23,752 nucleotides of DNA from Methanobacteriota archaeon (GTDB lineage: Archaea; Methanobacteriota; Methanobacteria; Methanobacteriales; Methanobacteriaceae). Where the stretch lies: the NCBI GenBank assembly GCA_023440975.1, contig JAEZRD010000019.1, positions 1-23,752 on the forward strand. Reading direction: 5' to 3'. Made by a program: the position numbers and the translations under genes. The notes below the pieces were generated by a model. It saw nothing but the letters and a program-made list of their open reading frames with translations. It did no database searches and was not told the origin of the DNA. Positions 15,890 to 23,419 of the stretch are shown here, in pieces. Each line of letters opens with the position of its first letter. Positions within the stretch are counted from its first letter, which is position 1.

Positions 15890-16720
15890 ATGGGTGCAAC
15901 AAATGTAATAAAAGAAGCCCTATCATACCCATTAGCAGATAAAGCTAAATGGATAATTGTAGGTATAATATTTTTAATAATGAACTTGTTCTTAGTTGAT
16001 TTAGGAACAATGTATACAAGTATAGCATGGTTAACAGGTTTAATAGCATTTATACTTAATATATTCATATTCGGATATGGTGTAAGTGTTACTAAAGCAA
16101 ATATTGACGGTGCTACTAATGTACCAAACTTTGATTTTGTAAAGAATTTTGTAGATGGAATTAAAGCAGTAATATTATATATTGTTTACTTCATCATTCC
16201 ATTAATAATTACTTTAATCGTAGCTGCAGTAACTGGAGTATTTACTAACTTTGGTAAAGCTGTAACTGCTATGCAAGGTGCTGCAACTGCTAACGCAACT
16301 GCTGCAGGTAATGTTTCTGGATCATTAACTTCATTATTCTCTGCATATTCAACTGCAATTCCAACAAATGTTCAAGCAGGATTATCCTTTGGATTAACTG
16401 TAACTGCAATTGTAGGAATAATCTTATTTATAATATTCATGTTATTAGCAGAAATTGGTTTTGCTAGAATGGCAGATATGGATAGTTTAGGTGCAGGTTT
16501 AAGTTTCGGAGCTGTAATTAGTAAAATAGGCTCTATTGGATGGGGAACATATATCGCATGGTATATTCTCATGATAATAGTAGCAGCTGTTTTAGGAATT
16601 ATTGGTGGATTAATCGGTGCAATTCCTTATGTAGGATCTTTAATCGCTGGATTATTTATTACTTCATTTATATTCTTATTTAACTACAGTTCAACTGGAA
16701 AAATTTACAGAGAAGGATAA
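15890..16720 (+). CDS. DUF4013 family membrane protein (copy 2)
   Basis: 276 residues, closest to copy 1, with the same six-segment layout and the blocks NFVDGIKAVILY, IPLIITLIVAAVTG, GFARMAD and SIGWGTYIAWYIL. The loop at about 120-160 (GAATANATAAGNVSGSL) is again Ala/Thr/Ser-rich but different. ATG at 15890 is chosen because GGAGAGTG precedes it and MGAT matches the other copies; the in-frame TTG at 15836 lies at the inferred transcription start and cannot be used. It has its own promoter and its own hairpin terminator, so it is probably an independent transcript. Function unknown; a transporter-like or envelope-organising role is possible but nothing in the sequence proves it. Confidence 0.85.
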   Translation: MGATNVIKEALSYPLADKAKWIIVGIIFLIMNLFLVDLGTMYTSIAWLTGLIAFILNIFIFGYGVSVTKANIDGATNVPNFDFVKNFVDGIKAVILYIVYFIIPLIITLIVAAVTGVFTNFGKAVTAMQGAATANATAAGNVSGSLTSLFSAYSTAIPTNVQAGLSFGLTVTAIVGIILFIIFMLLAEIGFARMADMDSLGAGLSFGAVISKIGSIGWGTYIAWYILMIIVAAVLGIIGGLIGAIPYVGSLIAGLFITSFIFLFNYSSTGKIYREG

Positions 16721-16756
16721 AATTTTAATTTTTATCCTTAATTTTCTTTTTTTTTA
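16713..16756 (+). terminator. Stop-codon-overlapping hairpin terminator, copy 2
   Basis: AAGGATAAAA (16713-16722, containing the TAA stop) pairs perfectly with TTTTATCCTT (16730-16739), then a T-tract to 16756. Confidence 0.65.
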
Positions 16757-17055
16757 AATTTCAATTCTAATTTCTTGTTTTGCCCATTTTAAGTTCTTAT
16801 TTTTATAGTTTGATAAATTTAATCAGTTTTTTCCCCTGATATAATTATATTTATATAGTTTTTTTAAGATTTTAACTATTAATTTAATGTTTGATTATAA
16901 AATAAACTTAAATTTACATATTTTGTTTGTTTATTAATTATTTATTGAATTTTTTTTAAAAAAATATAAATATTAATTATTATAATAGTTATTATTGCCT
17001 ATTAAAAATTTTTAATTAATTTAAATAAAATAATATAAAGGAGAGTGTTTTTTTT
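16721..17055. other. Non-coding region between DUF4013 copies 2 and 3
   Basis: No protein gene. It holds the copy 2 terminator and the copy 3 promoter/leader. A perfect TGGTCAGTC is absent; the nearest sequence is AATCAGTTTTTT (16821-16832), about 140 bases before the TATA box. Confidence 0.5.
16965..17007 (+). promoter_or_regulatory. TATA box and conserved transcript start, DUF4013 copy 3
   Basis: TATAAATAT at 16965-16973, 32 bases before the G (16997) of GCCTATTAAAA. The same start sequence and AGGAGAGTGTTTTT leader end as copies 1 and 2. Confidence 0.6.
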
Positions 17056-17883
17056 ATGGGTGCAAGTGATGCAATTAAAGAAGCATTACATTATCCATTA
17101 ATTGATTATAAAAAATGGTTAATGTTTGCATTAGTATTTTTAGTATTAGGAATTTTAACTACTATCGGTGAATATTATCCTAGTATAGCAAGTATAATGG
17201 GAATTATTGTTTGTATAATTAGTATTTTCTTATTAGGTTTTGGTGTAAGTGTTATAGCTAAAACTATTGAAGGTAGTGAGGAAATACCAGAATTTGATAT
17301 TGCGAAGAATTTTGTTGATGGAATTAAAGCGGTTATATTATATATTATTTATTATATTATTCCTTTAATAATCACATTAATCGTTGCTGCAGTATCTGGA
17401 GTATTTACTAATGGTTATGAAGCATTAACTTATATTGCTAATTCTTCTGTAGCTAATCAAACTGTTACAAGTTCTAGTGCAAATACTGGTGCAGCTATGA
17501 TAAATAATTTTACTTCAGCTGTTCCTGCTAGTGTACAAGCTGGTTTAATTAATGGTATTATTATTACAGCTATAGTTGCTATAATCGTATTCCTATTATT
17601 TACTTTATTATTAAATATTGGTTTAGCTCGTATGGCTGAAACTGGTAGTTTATCTAAAGGTTTAGGATTAGGTACTGTATTTAAGAAAGTTGGATCTATT
17701 GGATGGGGAACTTATATTGTATGGTATATTCTTGTAATAATTGTAAGTATTATTATTGGAATTATTGGATCTTTAATTGGTGCGATTCCATATATTGGAA
17801 TGATAATTTCAATGTTTATTATAAGTTCTTTTGCGTTCTTATTTAACTATCGAGCTATTGGTAATATTTACAAAGAAGAATAA
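17056..17883 (+). CDS. DUF4013 family membrane protein (copy 3)
   Basis: 275 residues with the family layout: MGASDAIKEAL, two membrane segments near 20-65, NFVDGIKAVILYIIYYIIPL, the variable Ser/Thr/Ala loop (about 120-160, with VTSSSANTGAA), GLARMAETGSL, SIGWGTYIVWYIL and a last segment near 245-268. ATG at 17056 follows AGGAGAGTG. The leader here has an in-frame stop just after GCCTATTAAA, showing that this leader is untranslated in the whole set. Codons are more T-ending than in copies 1 and 2. Copy 4 follows after 68 bases without a similar promoter, so copies 3 and 4 may share a transcript, at least by read-through of the intervening hairpin. Confidence 0.85.
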   Translation: MGASDAIKEALHYPLIDYKKWLMFALVFLVLGILTTIGEYYPSIASIMGIIVCIISIFLLGFGVSVIAKTIEGSEEIPEFDIAKNFVDGIKAVILYIIYYIIPLIITLIVAAVSGVFTNGYEALTYIANSSVANQTVTSSSANTGAAMINNFTSAVPASVQAGLINGIIITAIVAIIVFLLFTLLLNIGLARMAETGSLSKGLGLGTVFKKVGSIGWGTYIVWYILVIIVSIIIGIIGSLIGAIPYIGMIISMFIISSFAFLFNYRAIGNIYKEE

Positions 17884-17919
17884 TAATTTAATTTTTTTTA
17901 TTTTCTTCTTCTTTTTTTT
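17873..17919 (+). terminator. Hairpin plus T-tract after copy 3
   Basis: AAGAAGAA (17873-17880, the last codons) pairs with TTCTTCTT (17903-17910) across the stop codon, followed by eight T. The loop is long (22 bases), so it is weaker than those of copies 1 and 2 and may allow read-through into copy 4. Confidence 0.45.
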
Positions 17920-17951
17920 AAACTTTTTTTTATTATTTAGGTGTTTTTTAA

Positions 17952-18779
17952 ATGAGTGCTACAAGTATTATAAAAGAATCCTTAAAATATCCAAATTTTC
18001 ATAGGAAGAATTGGGGGATTATGGGTGCTATTTTCTTAATTTTAGCAATATTGAATTTAATTAGTTATTATGTATCTGGTGCTTCTAATGTAGTTAGTGT
18101 AGTAAGTTTTTTATTGGATATATTTATTTTAGGATTTGGTATGAGTCTTATTGCAAGTACAATCCAAGGTGTGGATGATGTTCCAGAATTTAGCATAGTT
18201 GATAATTTTGTTGATGGTATTAAAGGAATGATCTTATATTTTGTTTATTCTATTATTCCATTTATACTCACTATTATTGTGGCGGTTTTAACTGGTTTGT
18301 TGTCTAATCTTTTTAAGGTTGCTATTGTTTTGAATAATTCAACTGCATTTCATGCTGCTGCATCAGCTACAACTTCTGATGAGGTTTTTAATCAATTATC
18401 TATTGCTTTTTCCGCAGTACCTGTTAATGTTCAAGCTGCTCTTATAAATAGTTTATTAATAACTATTTGTATTGCATTTGTTCTTTATTTAATAGTTTTA
18501 TTATTTGCTAATATGGGTCTTGCTCGTATGGTTGAAACTGGTAGTTTAAAAGCTGGTTTAAGTATTGGGGCAATATTTAAAAAGATTAGTTCTATTGGAT
18601 GGGGAACTTATATTAGTTGGTTTATTTTAACAATCCTTGTTACAATTCTATTAGGAATTATCAGTTATTTAATTAGTTTTATTCCAATACTAGGTATGCT
18701 TTTAAAAGCATTAATAATTACAAGTTTTGGATTCTTTTTTAACTATCGTACTATTGGATTAATTTATAATGAAGGGTAA
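17952..18779 (+). CDS. DUF4013 family membrane protein (copy 4, most divergent)
   Basis: 275 residues. It keeps NFVDGIKGMILYFVYSIIP, GLARMVETGSL and SIGWGTYISWFIL, but begins MSATSIIKESL rather than MGA, and carries a more basic first loop (HRKNWG). The variable loop (about 120-160) is HAAASATTSDEV. It lacks the GCCTATTAAAA leader and TGGTCAGTC block; an AGGTG site at 17939-17943 precedes the ATG. It is probably co-transcribed with copy 3. As the last and most divergent copy it may have a distinct role or be the oldest duplicate. Confidence 0.83.
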   Translation: MSATSIIKESLKYPNFHRKNWGIMGAIFLILAILNLISYYVSGASNVVSVVSFLLDIFILGFGMSLIASTIQGVDDVPEFSIVDNFVDGIKGMILYFVYSIIPFILTIIVAVLTGLLSNLFKVAIVLNNSTAFHAAASATTSDEVFNQLSIAFSAVPVNVQAALINSLLITICIAFVLYLIVLLFANMGLARMVETGSLKAGLSIGAIFKKISSIGWGTYISWFILTILVTILLGIISYLISFIPILGMLLKALIITSFGFFFNYRTIGLIYNEG

Positions 18780-18807
18780 GGAAAATAATTTTTCTTTAAC
18801 TTTTTTT
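18777..18807 (+). terminator. Stop-codon-overlapping hairpin terminator, copy 4
   Basis: TAAGGAAAA (18777-18785, starting with the stop codon) pairs with TTTTCTTTA (18790-18798) with one G-U pair and a 4-base loop, followed by a T-tract. Confidence 0.55.
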
Positions 18808-18832
18808 CTTCTTTTTTTTAGTAAAATATATA

Positions 18833-18841
18833 CTTTATAAA
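18833..18841 (+). promoter_or_regulatory. TATA box of the STAS/RsbW pair
   Basis: CTTTATAAA, placing the transcription start near 18860-18865 and leaving a leader of about 65 bases before ATG 18928. Confidence 0.4.
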
Positions 18842-18927
18842 AAAATTAACTGTATATAATGAATTGTTTTATAATGATTCTATTAATTAAAAATTTAATA
18901 ATGTTTATAACCTATGGGGTTTATTTT

Positions 18928-19224
18928 ATGGAAATAAAAAAAGTACAAGATGAAAAAAAATTAACTGTATTGTTAGAAGGAAAATTAGATACAAATACTG
19001 CTCCAGAATTAGATGAAGAATTAAAAACTAGTTTAGATGGAATTGAAGATTTAATATTTGATTTTAACGATTTACAGTATATTAGTAGTTCTGGTCTTCG
19101 TGTTTTACTTGCAACACAAAAAACTATGAATAAACAGGGGGCAATGAAAATAATAAATGTTAATGATTTTATCATGGAAGTTTTTGATGCTACTGGTTTT
19201 ATTGATGTTATGGATATAGAATAA
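18928..19224 (+). CDS. STAS-domain protein, anti-sigma-factor-antagonist (RsbV/SpoIIAA) type
   Basis: 98 residues forming a single STAS domain. In bacteria such proteins are phosphorylated by an RsbW/SpoIIAB-type kinase and, when unphosphorylated, pull it away from its target. Seen: LEGKLDTNTAPELDEEL, FDFNDLQYISSSGLRVLL with the phosphoacceptor region SSSG (Ser55, before the Gly, is the likely site), and KIINVNDFIMEVFDATGF at the end. The start is ATG at 18928, with GGGG about 10 bases upstream; the longer in-frame ATG at 18859 would add 23 hydrophobic residues, lies at the inferred transcription start, and is not typical of the family. The next gene is its expected kinase partner. Archaea have no sigma factors, so the final target is unknown. 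Confidence 0.87.
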   Translation: MEIKKVQDEKKLTVLLEGKLDTNTAPELDEELKTSLDGIEDLIFDFNDLQYISSSGLRVLLATQKTMNKQGAMKIINVNDFIMEVFDATGFIDVMDIE

Positions 19225-19253
19225 AGTTGAAACTTTTGTGATGGTTTAAAAAA

Positions 19254-19664
19254 ATGGAAAATGTAACTATTAATTCAGATTTACTTGAATTAGATAATAT
19301 TTTTGATAAACTTGATTTTTTATTAAGTGAATATGATTATAATCTTAAATTAGTAATGCAATTAAAATTAGCAGTAGAAGAAATATTTACTAATATATGT
19401 AATTATGCTTATGATGATAAAGATGGTATGGTTGTATTAAGTTTAGAAACTAATCCAAGCCCTTTATCTATTACTATTAAATTTGAGGATCATGGTTCTT
19501 ATTTCAATCCTCTTGATATTCGTAATCCTGATACTAATTTAACTGCTGAAGAACGGGAAATAGGTGGATTGGGTATTTTTCTTGTTAAAAAGAATGTGGA
19601 TGAAATTCAATATGAAAATATTGATGGAAAGAATGTTTTAACAATTAAAAAACATTTAATTTAA
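19254..19664 (+). CDS. RsbW/SpoIIAB-like serine kinase (HATPase_c_2)
   Basis: 136 residues, the usual length of RsbW/SpoIIAB anti-sigma kinases. GHKL motifs: N-box LKLAVEEIFTNICNYAY (catalytic Glu and Mg-binding Asn), G1 FEDHGSYFNPLD, and G2 GGLGIFLVKKNVDEIQY, a close match to the bacterial family. It lies 29 bases after the STAS gene, with GTGATGG as ribosome binding site, so the two are co-transcribed and should form a kinase-antagonist pair. It should phosphorylate the STAS serine with ATP. No PP2C-type phosphatase to reset the switch, and no sigma factor, is visible in the window; the client protein must be something else, possibly an archaeal regulator or a neighbouring membrane protein. 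Confidence 0.87.
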   Translation: MENVTINSDLLELDNIFDKLDFLLSEYDYNLKLVMQLKLAVEEIFTNICNYAYDDKDGMVVLSLETNPSPLSITIKFEDHGSYFNPLDIRNPDTNLTAEEREIGGLGIFLVKKNVDEIQYENIDGKNVLTIKKHLI

Positions 19665-19727
19665 TTTTAAATTTTTAATTATATTATATCTTCATATTTA
19701 AGTTAAGCTACACTATTTTTAATAAAA

Positions 19728-19750
19728 AGGGGGGATTTTTAAACTCCCCT
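19728..19750. terminator. G-rich hairpin after the RsbW-like gene
   Basis: AGGGGGG (19728-19734) pairs with CTCCCCT (19744-19750; one G-U pair) around ATTTTTAAA. A run of six G is striking in DNA this AT-rich. It is 64 bases after the stop and is followed by AATTAATTTT. Terminator is most likely; an operator for the next gene is the alternative. Confidence 0.45.
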
Positions 19751-19790
19751 AATTAATTTTAAAATATATAATAATTTTGGGTGTTTGATT

Positions 19791-20717
19791 GTGAAAGGTT
19801 TAGTTTTAGTTGAGGATAATCTTGAAAAGTATAATAATGAAGGTAACAATCCTAGAGGGGTTCAATTTTTATTAGATGCTTTTAAAAAGAGCAATATAAG
19901 TTTAGAGTTTGTAAATTTTAAGAATATTCAAGTAATTGTTGATGACGAGTTTAAATTATATATTAATGATGAGAATAAGGATTGGCCTGATTTTGTTATT
20001 AGTATAATTGTTCCTGAACCTGATGATTATCATTTTTTGTCTGTTAAAAGGATGTTTGAATCTGCAGGTGTGAAAATTGTTAATTCTGTTGAAACTGGAA
20101 TGACTGCAAAAGATAAACTTTATACTTTAATGCTTGTTAAATCATTAGTTCCTGAGATTAATATTCCAAAAACTATGCTTGTTGGATTATCTACTTCACC
20201 TGATTTGATAGAAGATTTAATTGGGTTTCCTTTAGTTTTAAAGGTTGCTGATGGTCATGGTGGAGAGGGTGTGAGTTTTATTGAGGATAAAGAGAATTTA
20301 GTTGAAATTTTAGATATGATTTTCTCTAGTGAAAAGAATCAGGAATCTTATATTGCTGAAGAGGCTATAATGGCTAGTATGGGACGGGACATTCGGGTTG
20401 TTGTTTCTGGTGGGGAAGTTTTATATACTTTTATTCGTCGAAATGATAATGATTTCCGCAGTAATCGCCATCAAGGAGGAGTGTTTGAGGATTATCAACC
20501 TCCAGAAAGTTTACAAGAGGAAGCTTTGAAGGTTGCAGGTGCTTTGGATTTGAATTATGGTAGTGTTGATTTCCTTTTTGGTGAAGATGAAAATGAATTT
20601 TATTTATGTGAAATTAATACTTTCCCTGGATTTTCTTATATTTTAAGTAAATTAGATGAGGGAGATGAGGACTTTTTATCAACTATTTATAAAGGCCCTA
20701 AAAGATTCTTTTTTTAG
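19791..20717 (+). CDS. RimK-like ATP-grasp ligase
   Basis: 308 residues. ATP-grasp ligases of the RimK/CofF/MptN group join an amino acid, often glutamate, to a carboxylate through an acyl-phosphate. The pre-ATP-grasp part covers about 1-110; the ATP-grasp fold follows with FPLVLKVADGHGGEGV (nucleotide-binding lysine and glycine loop), MGRDIRVVVSGGEV, FRSNRHQGG (typical RimK-group signature) and the metal-binding end FYLCEINTFPGFSYI. The substrate cannot be read from sequence; in methanogens, glutamylation of tetrahydromethanopterin or F420 is known for this group, but this protein differs in its N-terminal half. The start is GTG at 19791 with GGGTG at 19779-19783; the TTG at 19785 is less well placed. 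A DUF368 gene follows 80 bases later. Confidence 0.82.
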   Translation: MKGLVLVEDNLEKYNNEGNNPRGVQFLLDAFKKSNISLEFVNFKNIQVIVDDEFKLYINDENKDWPDFVISIIVPEPDDYHFLSVKRMFESAGVKIVNSVETGMTAKDKLYTLMLVKSLVPEINIPKTMLVGLSTSPDLIEDLIGFPLVLKVADGHGGEGVSFIEDKENLVEILDMIFSSEKNQESYIAEEAIMASMGRDIRVVVSGGEVLYTFIRRNDNDFRSNRHQGGVFEDYQPPESLQEEALKVAGALDLNYGSVDFLFGEDENEFYLCEINTFPGFSYILSKLDEGDEDFLSTIYKGPKRFFF

Positions 20718-20720
20718 CTA

Positions 20721-20734
20721 AAACTTTATATGTT
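20721..20734 (+). promoter_or_regulatory. TATA-box motif before the DUF368 gene
   Basis: AAACTTTATATGTT, identical over 14 bases to 21807-21820 before trkH. The TTTATAT core is 73 bases before the ATG at 20798. Confidence 0.45.
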
Positions 20735-20797
20735 TTATTCATTAAATTAAAATTAATATAAAAAAATATTTTAATTATATATATTTAGGTTTTTATT

Positions 20798-21658
20798 ATG
20801 AATAGTAAATTAATTGATGCATTTTGGATTTTTATCCGTGGTTTATGTATGGGTTCGGCAGATATTGTTCCTGGAGTAAGTGGTGGAACAATAGCTTTAA
20901 TTACAGGAATTTATGAAAGGCTTATTGGAGCAATAAGTAATATTAAATTTAGATGGATAAAACCATTAGTTCATGGGGATTTGCATGGTTTTTGGGCTAA
21001 GTTGAAAGAGGATTTTGATTTTGAATTGTTTATCCCATTGTTTTTAGTTATTGGTATAGCTTTCTTGTCACTTGCTAAGGTTATTAACTTCTGTTTGAAT
21101 GTTTACACTGCTTATACTTTTGCATTCTTTTTAGGATTGATTGTGGCTTCTGCTTATATTTTGTTTACTGAATTGGATGAAGTTACAGTTAAAAGTTTCA
21201 TTATTGCAGCAGTTTTTGCAATTTTAACCTTTATATTTGTGGGTTTAAATCCTATTGCAGCTAATCATAGTTTACCTATAATTTTTATTTCAGCGATTAT
21301 AGCTATTTGTGCTATGATTTTGCCTGGTATTAGTGGATCATTCTTATTACTTTTACTTGGACAATATCAGTATATGCTTGGTTGTTTATCTAGTTTAAAG
21401 TTCACAGATATTTTCACATTTGTTGTTGGTGCTGCTATTGGTATTCTTGGTTTTAGTCGTGTGATTAAATGGTTACTTGCTAATTATCGGGCTGCTACTG
21501 TTAGTGCATTAATTGGAATAATGGTTGGAACTATTCGTTTACCTTATGTTAAGATGGCTACTAGTTTAGCTGGTGTTAATTTTATTGGTTTAATTGTTTT
21601 AATGGTTATTGGATTTGTATTGATTGTTGTTCTAGAAAAACAATTTAAAATGGTTTAA
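20798..21658 (+). CDS. DUF368 membrane protein, putative polyprenyl-phosphate translocase (PopT type)
   Basis: 286 residues, typical DUF368 size. The family signature appears twice, as expected of an internal duplication: MGSADIVPGVSGGTIALITGIYE near residues 18-40 and MILPGISGSFLLLLLGQYQ near 173-191, each PGxSG loop followed by a hydrophobic helix. About eight to ten membrane segments in total. In bacteria DUF368 proteins (PopT) recycle undecaprenyl phosphate across the membrane for wall synthesis. Pseudomurein-walled methanogens also use a C55-type lipid carrier, so an equivalent role in wall or glycan precursor recycling is a fair inference. ATG at 20798 has only a short AGGT upstream (20786-20789). 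It follows the ATP-grasp gene by 80 bases but carries a likely promoter of its own. Confidence 0.88.
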   Translation: MNSKLIDAFWIFIRGLCMGSADIVPGVSGGTIALITGIYERLIGAISNIKFRWIKPLVHGDLHGFWAKLKEDFDFELFIPLFLVIGIAFLSLAKVINFCLNVYTAYTFAFFLGLIVASAYILFTELDEVTVKSFIIAAVFAILTFIFVGLNPIAANHSLPIIFISAIIAICAMILPGISGSFLLLLLGQYQYMLGCLSSLKFTDIFTFVVGAAIGILGFSRVIKWLLANYRAATVSALIGIMVGTIRLPYVKMATSLAGVNFIGLIVLMVIGFVLIVVLEKQFKMV

Positions 21659-21806
21659 ATTTTTTTCAATTTATTTTCCATTTTACTATTTTTTTATTTA
21701 TTTTAGTTAAATTTAAATTATCTCTCTTTTATTATAATTGAATATTGTATATTTTTTTGTTATTATTTTTAAATGGTTTTTAATATTTTCTTATTTTTTT
21801 TATAAA

Positions 21807-21820
21807 AAACTTTATATGTT
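21807..21820 (+). promoter_or_regulatory. TATA-box motif before trkH
   Basis: AAACTTTATATGTT, the second copy of the 14-base motif at 20721. The TTTATAT core is 66 bases before the trkH ATG; transcription should start near 21840. Confidence 0.5.
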
Positions 21821-21876
21821 AAAAGTGTGAATATGATAATTAATAATTTAATTCCATTACGGGGAGTTTAATATTT

Positions 21877-23367
21877 ATGACAGTTATAAGTAAAAGTCAC
21901 ATTAACCAATTTGAAACTGTCCTTCATTATTTTGCAGATGCAAGTTTAGTTATAGGTATAACAATTTTAATTCCTATTATTATTGCTTTAATTTATAATG
22001 AGACTCGTTATATTATTCCTTTTTTAGCTGTTGGAATATCTATTATTATTTTTAGTATTATTTTAAGACATGTTTGTAAACCAAAAAGTAAAATGACTAT
22101 TAAATTAAGTATGTTTTTAGTTATGTTTGTTTGGTTGTATATTGCTTTAATGGGATGTTTACCTTATTATTTTAGTGGGGAATTGTCATTTCTTAATTCT
22201 TATTTTGAAGCTATGAGTGGTTTTACTACTACTGGTTTTACTATGTTTAATGATTTTTACACTATACCTTATACTATTAATTTCTGGAGAGGTTTAACTC
22301 AATGGTTAGGTGGTTTAGGTATTATTTTTATGGTTTTAACTTTCCTTAAGAGTGATGGTAATGATGTGATACCATTATATAATGCGGAAGGTAGGGATGA
22401 ACGTATTTTCCCTAGTATACGTCACACTACTAAGGTTATGCTTTATTTATATCTTGGATTCACTGTTTTAGGTGTTTTATTATTTGTTTTGGCTCGTATG
22501 CCTATTTTTGATAGTATTTTTTATACTTTCACTGCACTTTCTGGTGGGGGATTTGCAACTAGTGTTATAAGTATTTATGAGTATAATAGTTTCCCTATTG
22601 AAATTGTAGCTATGTTATTGATGATTTTAGGTGCTACAAACTTTAATCTTCATTATGTTGTTTTTAAAAAGCATAAGTGGAAAGAATATTTCCGTGATAC
22701 TGAAACTAAAGTATTTTTATCTTGTGTTATTGTTTCAGTTTTACTTATTGGAACTGTTTTATCTGTGCATCATGTTTATGGATCTAATGTTTTACATAAT
22801 TTCCGTTTTGCATTGTTTCAGGTTATTTCTGCTATAACTACTACTGGTTTGCAGACTAGTTTCCCTAAAGAATTACATAATGGGTATAATGCGTTTGGTA
22901 CTCTTATATTAACTGTTCTAATGATTATTGGTGCAGGTACTGGATCTACTGGTGGAGGTATTAAATGGCAAAGAATAGGAATTATGGGTCATTCTATTCA
23001 AAATGAGGTTATTAGTTTATTAGAACCTTCTCGTGCTGTTGTTGTTAGTAAGTTCCATCATATGAAAGATGTTATTATTACTAATAAGGCTGTGAAGTAT
23101 ACATTGTCTTTCATTACTCTTTATTTAATTGTGTTCTTTATTAGTGTAATGATTTTATTAGTGTTCTATAATGATTTATCTGCTGTTCTTTTTGAAGTAG
23201 CTTCTGCTATGGGTAATGTGGGTTTATCTGATGGTTTGGTTAATGCTTCTTCACCAGTTATTGTGAAATTAGTTTATATTGCTGATTTCTGGTTAGGACG
23301 TTTAGAAATTTGGCCTGTATTAATTGTGATTTATACTATATTTAGAAAAACTAAAAAGAGAATATAA
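21877..23367 (+). CDS. trkH: TrkH-type potassium uptake membrane subunit
   Basis: 496 residues, a normal TrkH/KtrB-family length, imports K+ through four pore loops. All four selectivity-filter regions are visible: SGFTTTGFTMF (about 114-124), FTALSGGGFATSV, ISAITTTGLQTSF and SAMGNVGLSDG. The family marker GAGTGSTGGGIKWQRI is also present, and ten or so membrane segments surround these loops. TrkH normally needs a cytoplasmic TrkA NAD-binding subunit; none is in the window, so it must be encoded elsewhere or beyond the right end. The start is ATG at 21877 with GGGGAG at 21861-21866, and the gene has its own TATA box. It converges with the minus-strand gene at the window end. Confidence 0.94.
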   Translation: MTVISKSHINQFETVLHYFADASLVIGITILIPIIIALIYNETRYIIPFLAVGISIIIFSIILRHVCKPKSKMTIKLSMFLVMFVWLYIALMGCLPYYFSGELSFLNSYFEAMSGFTTTGFTMFNDFYTIPYTINFWRGLTQWLGGLGIIFMVLTFLKSDGNDVIPLYNAEGRDERIFPSIRHTTKVMLYLYLGFTVLGVLLFVLARMPIFDSIFYTFTALSGGGFATSVISIYEYNSFPIEIVAMLLMILGATNFNLHYVVFKKHKWKEYFRDTETKVFLSCVIVSVLLIGTVLSVHHVYGSNVLHNFRFALFQVISAITTTGLQTSFPKELHNGYNAFGTLILTVLMIIGAGTGSTGGGIKWQRIGIMGHSIQNEVISLLEPSRAVVVSKFHHMKDVIITNKAVKYTLSFITLYLIVFFISVMILLVFYNDLSAVLFEVASAMGNVGLSDGLVNASSPVIVKLVYIADFWLGRLEIWPVLIVIYTIFRKTKKRI

Positions 23368-23419
23368 AAATAAGATGGTAATGTTGAAATGTGGTGGTGA
23401 GGGGAATAATTTTTCTTTT

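Noticed and set aside
16821..16840. ATCAG...CTGAT inverted repeat upstream of DUF4013 copy 3 as a third TGGTCAGT block
   Set aside because: Only TCAGT plus a T-run is shared and the distance to the TATA box differs by about 8 bases; too weak to claim.
18859..18927. 23-residue hydrophobic extension of the STAS protein that might look like a signal or membrane anchor
   Set aside because: It would begin at the predicted transcription start, and cytosolic STAS antagonists of this type start at the MEIKK-like position with a ribosome binding site before it.
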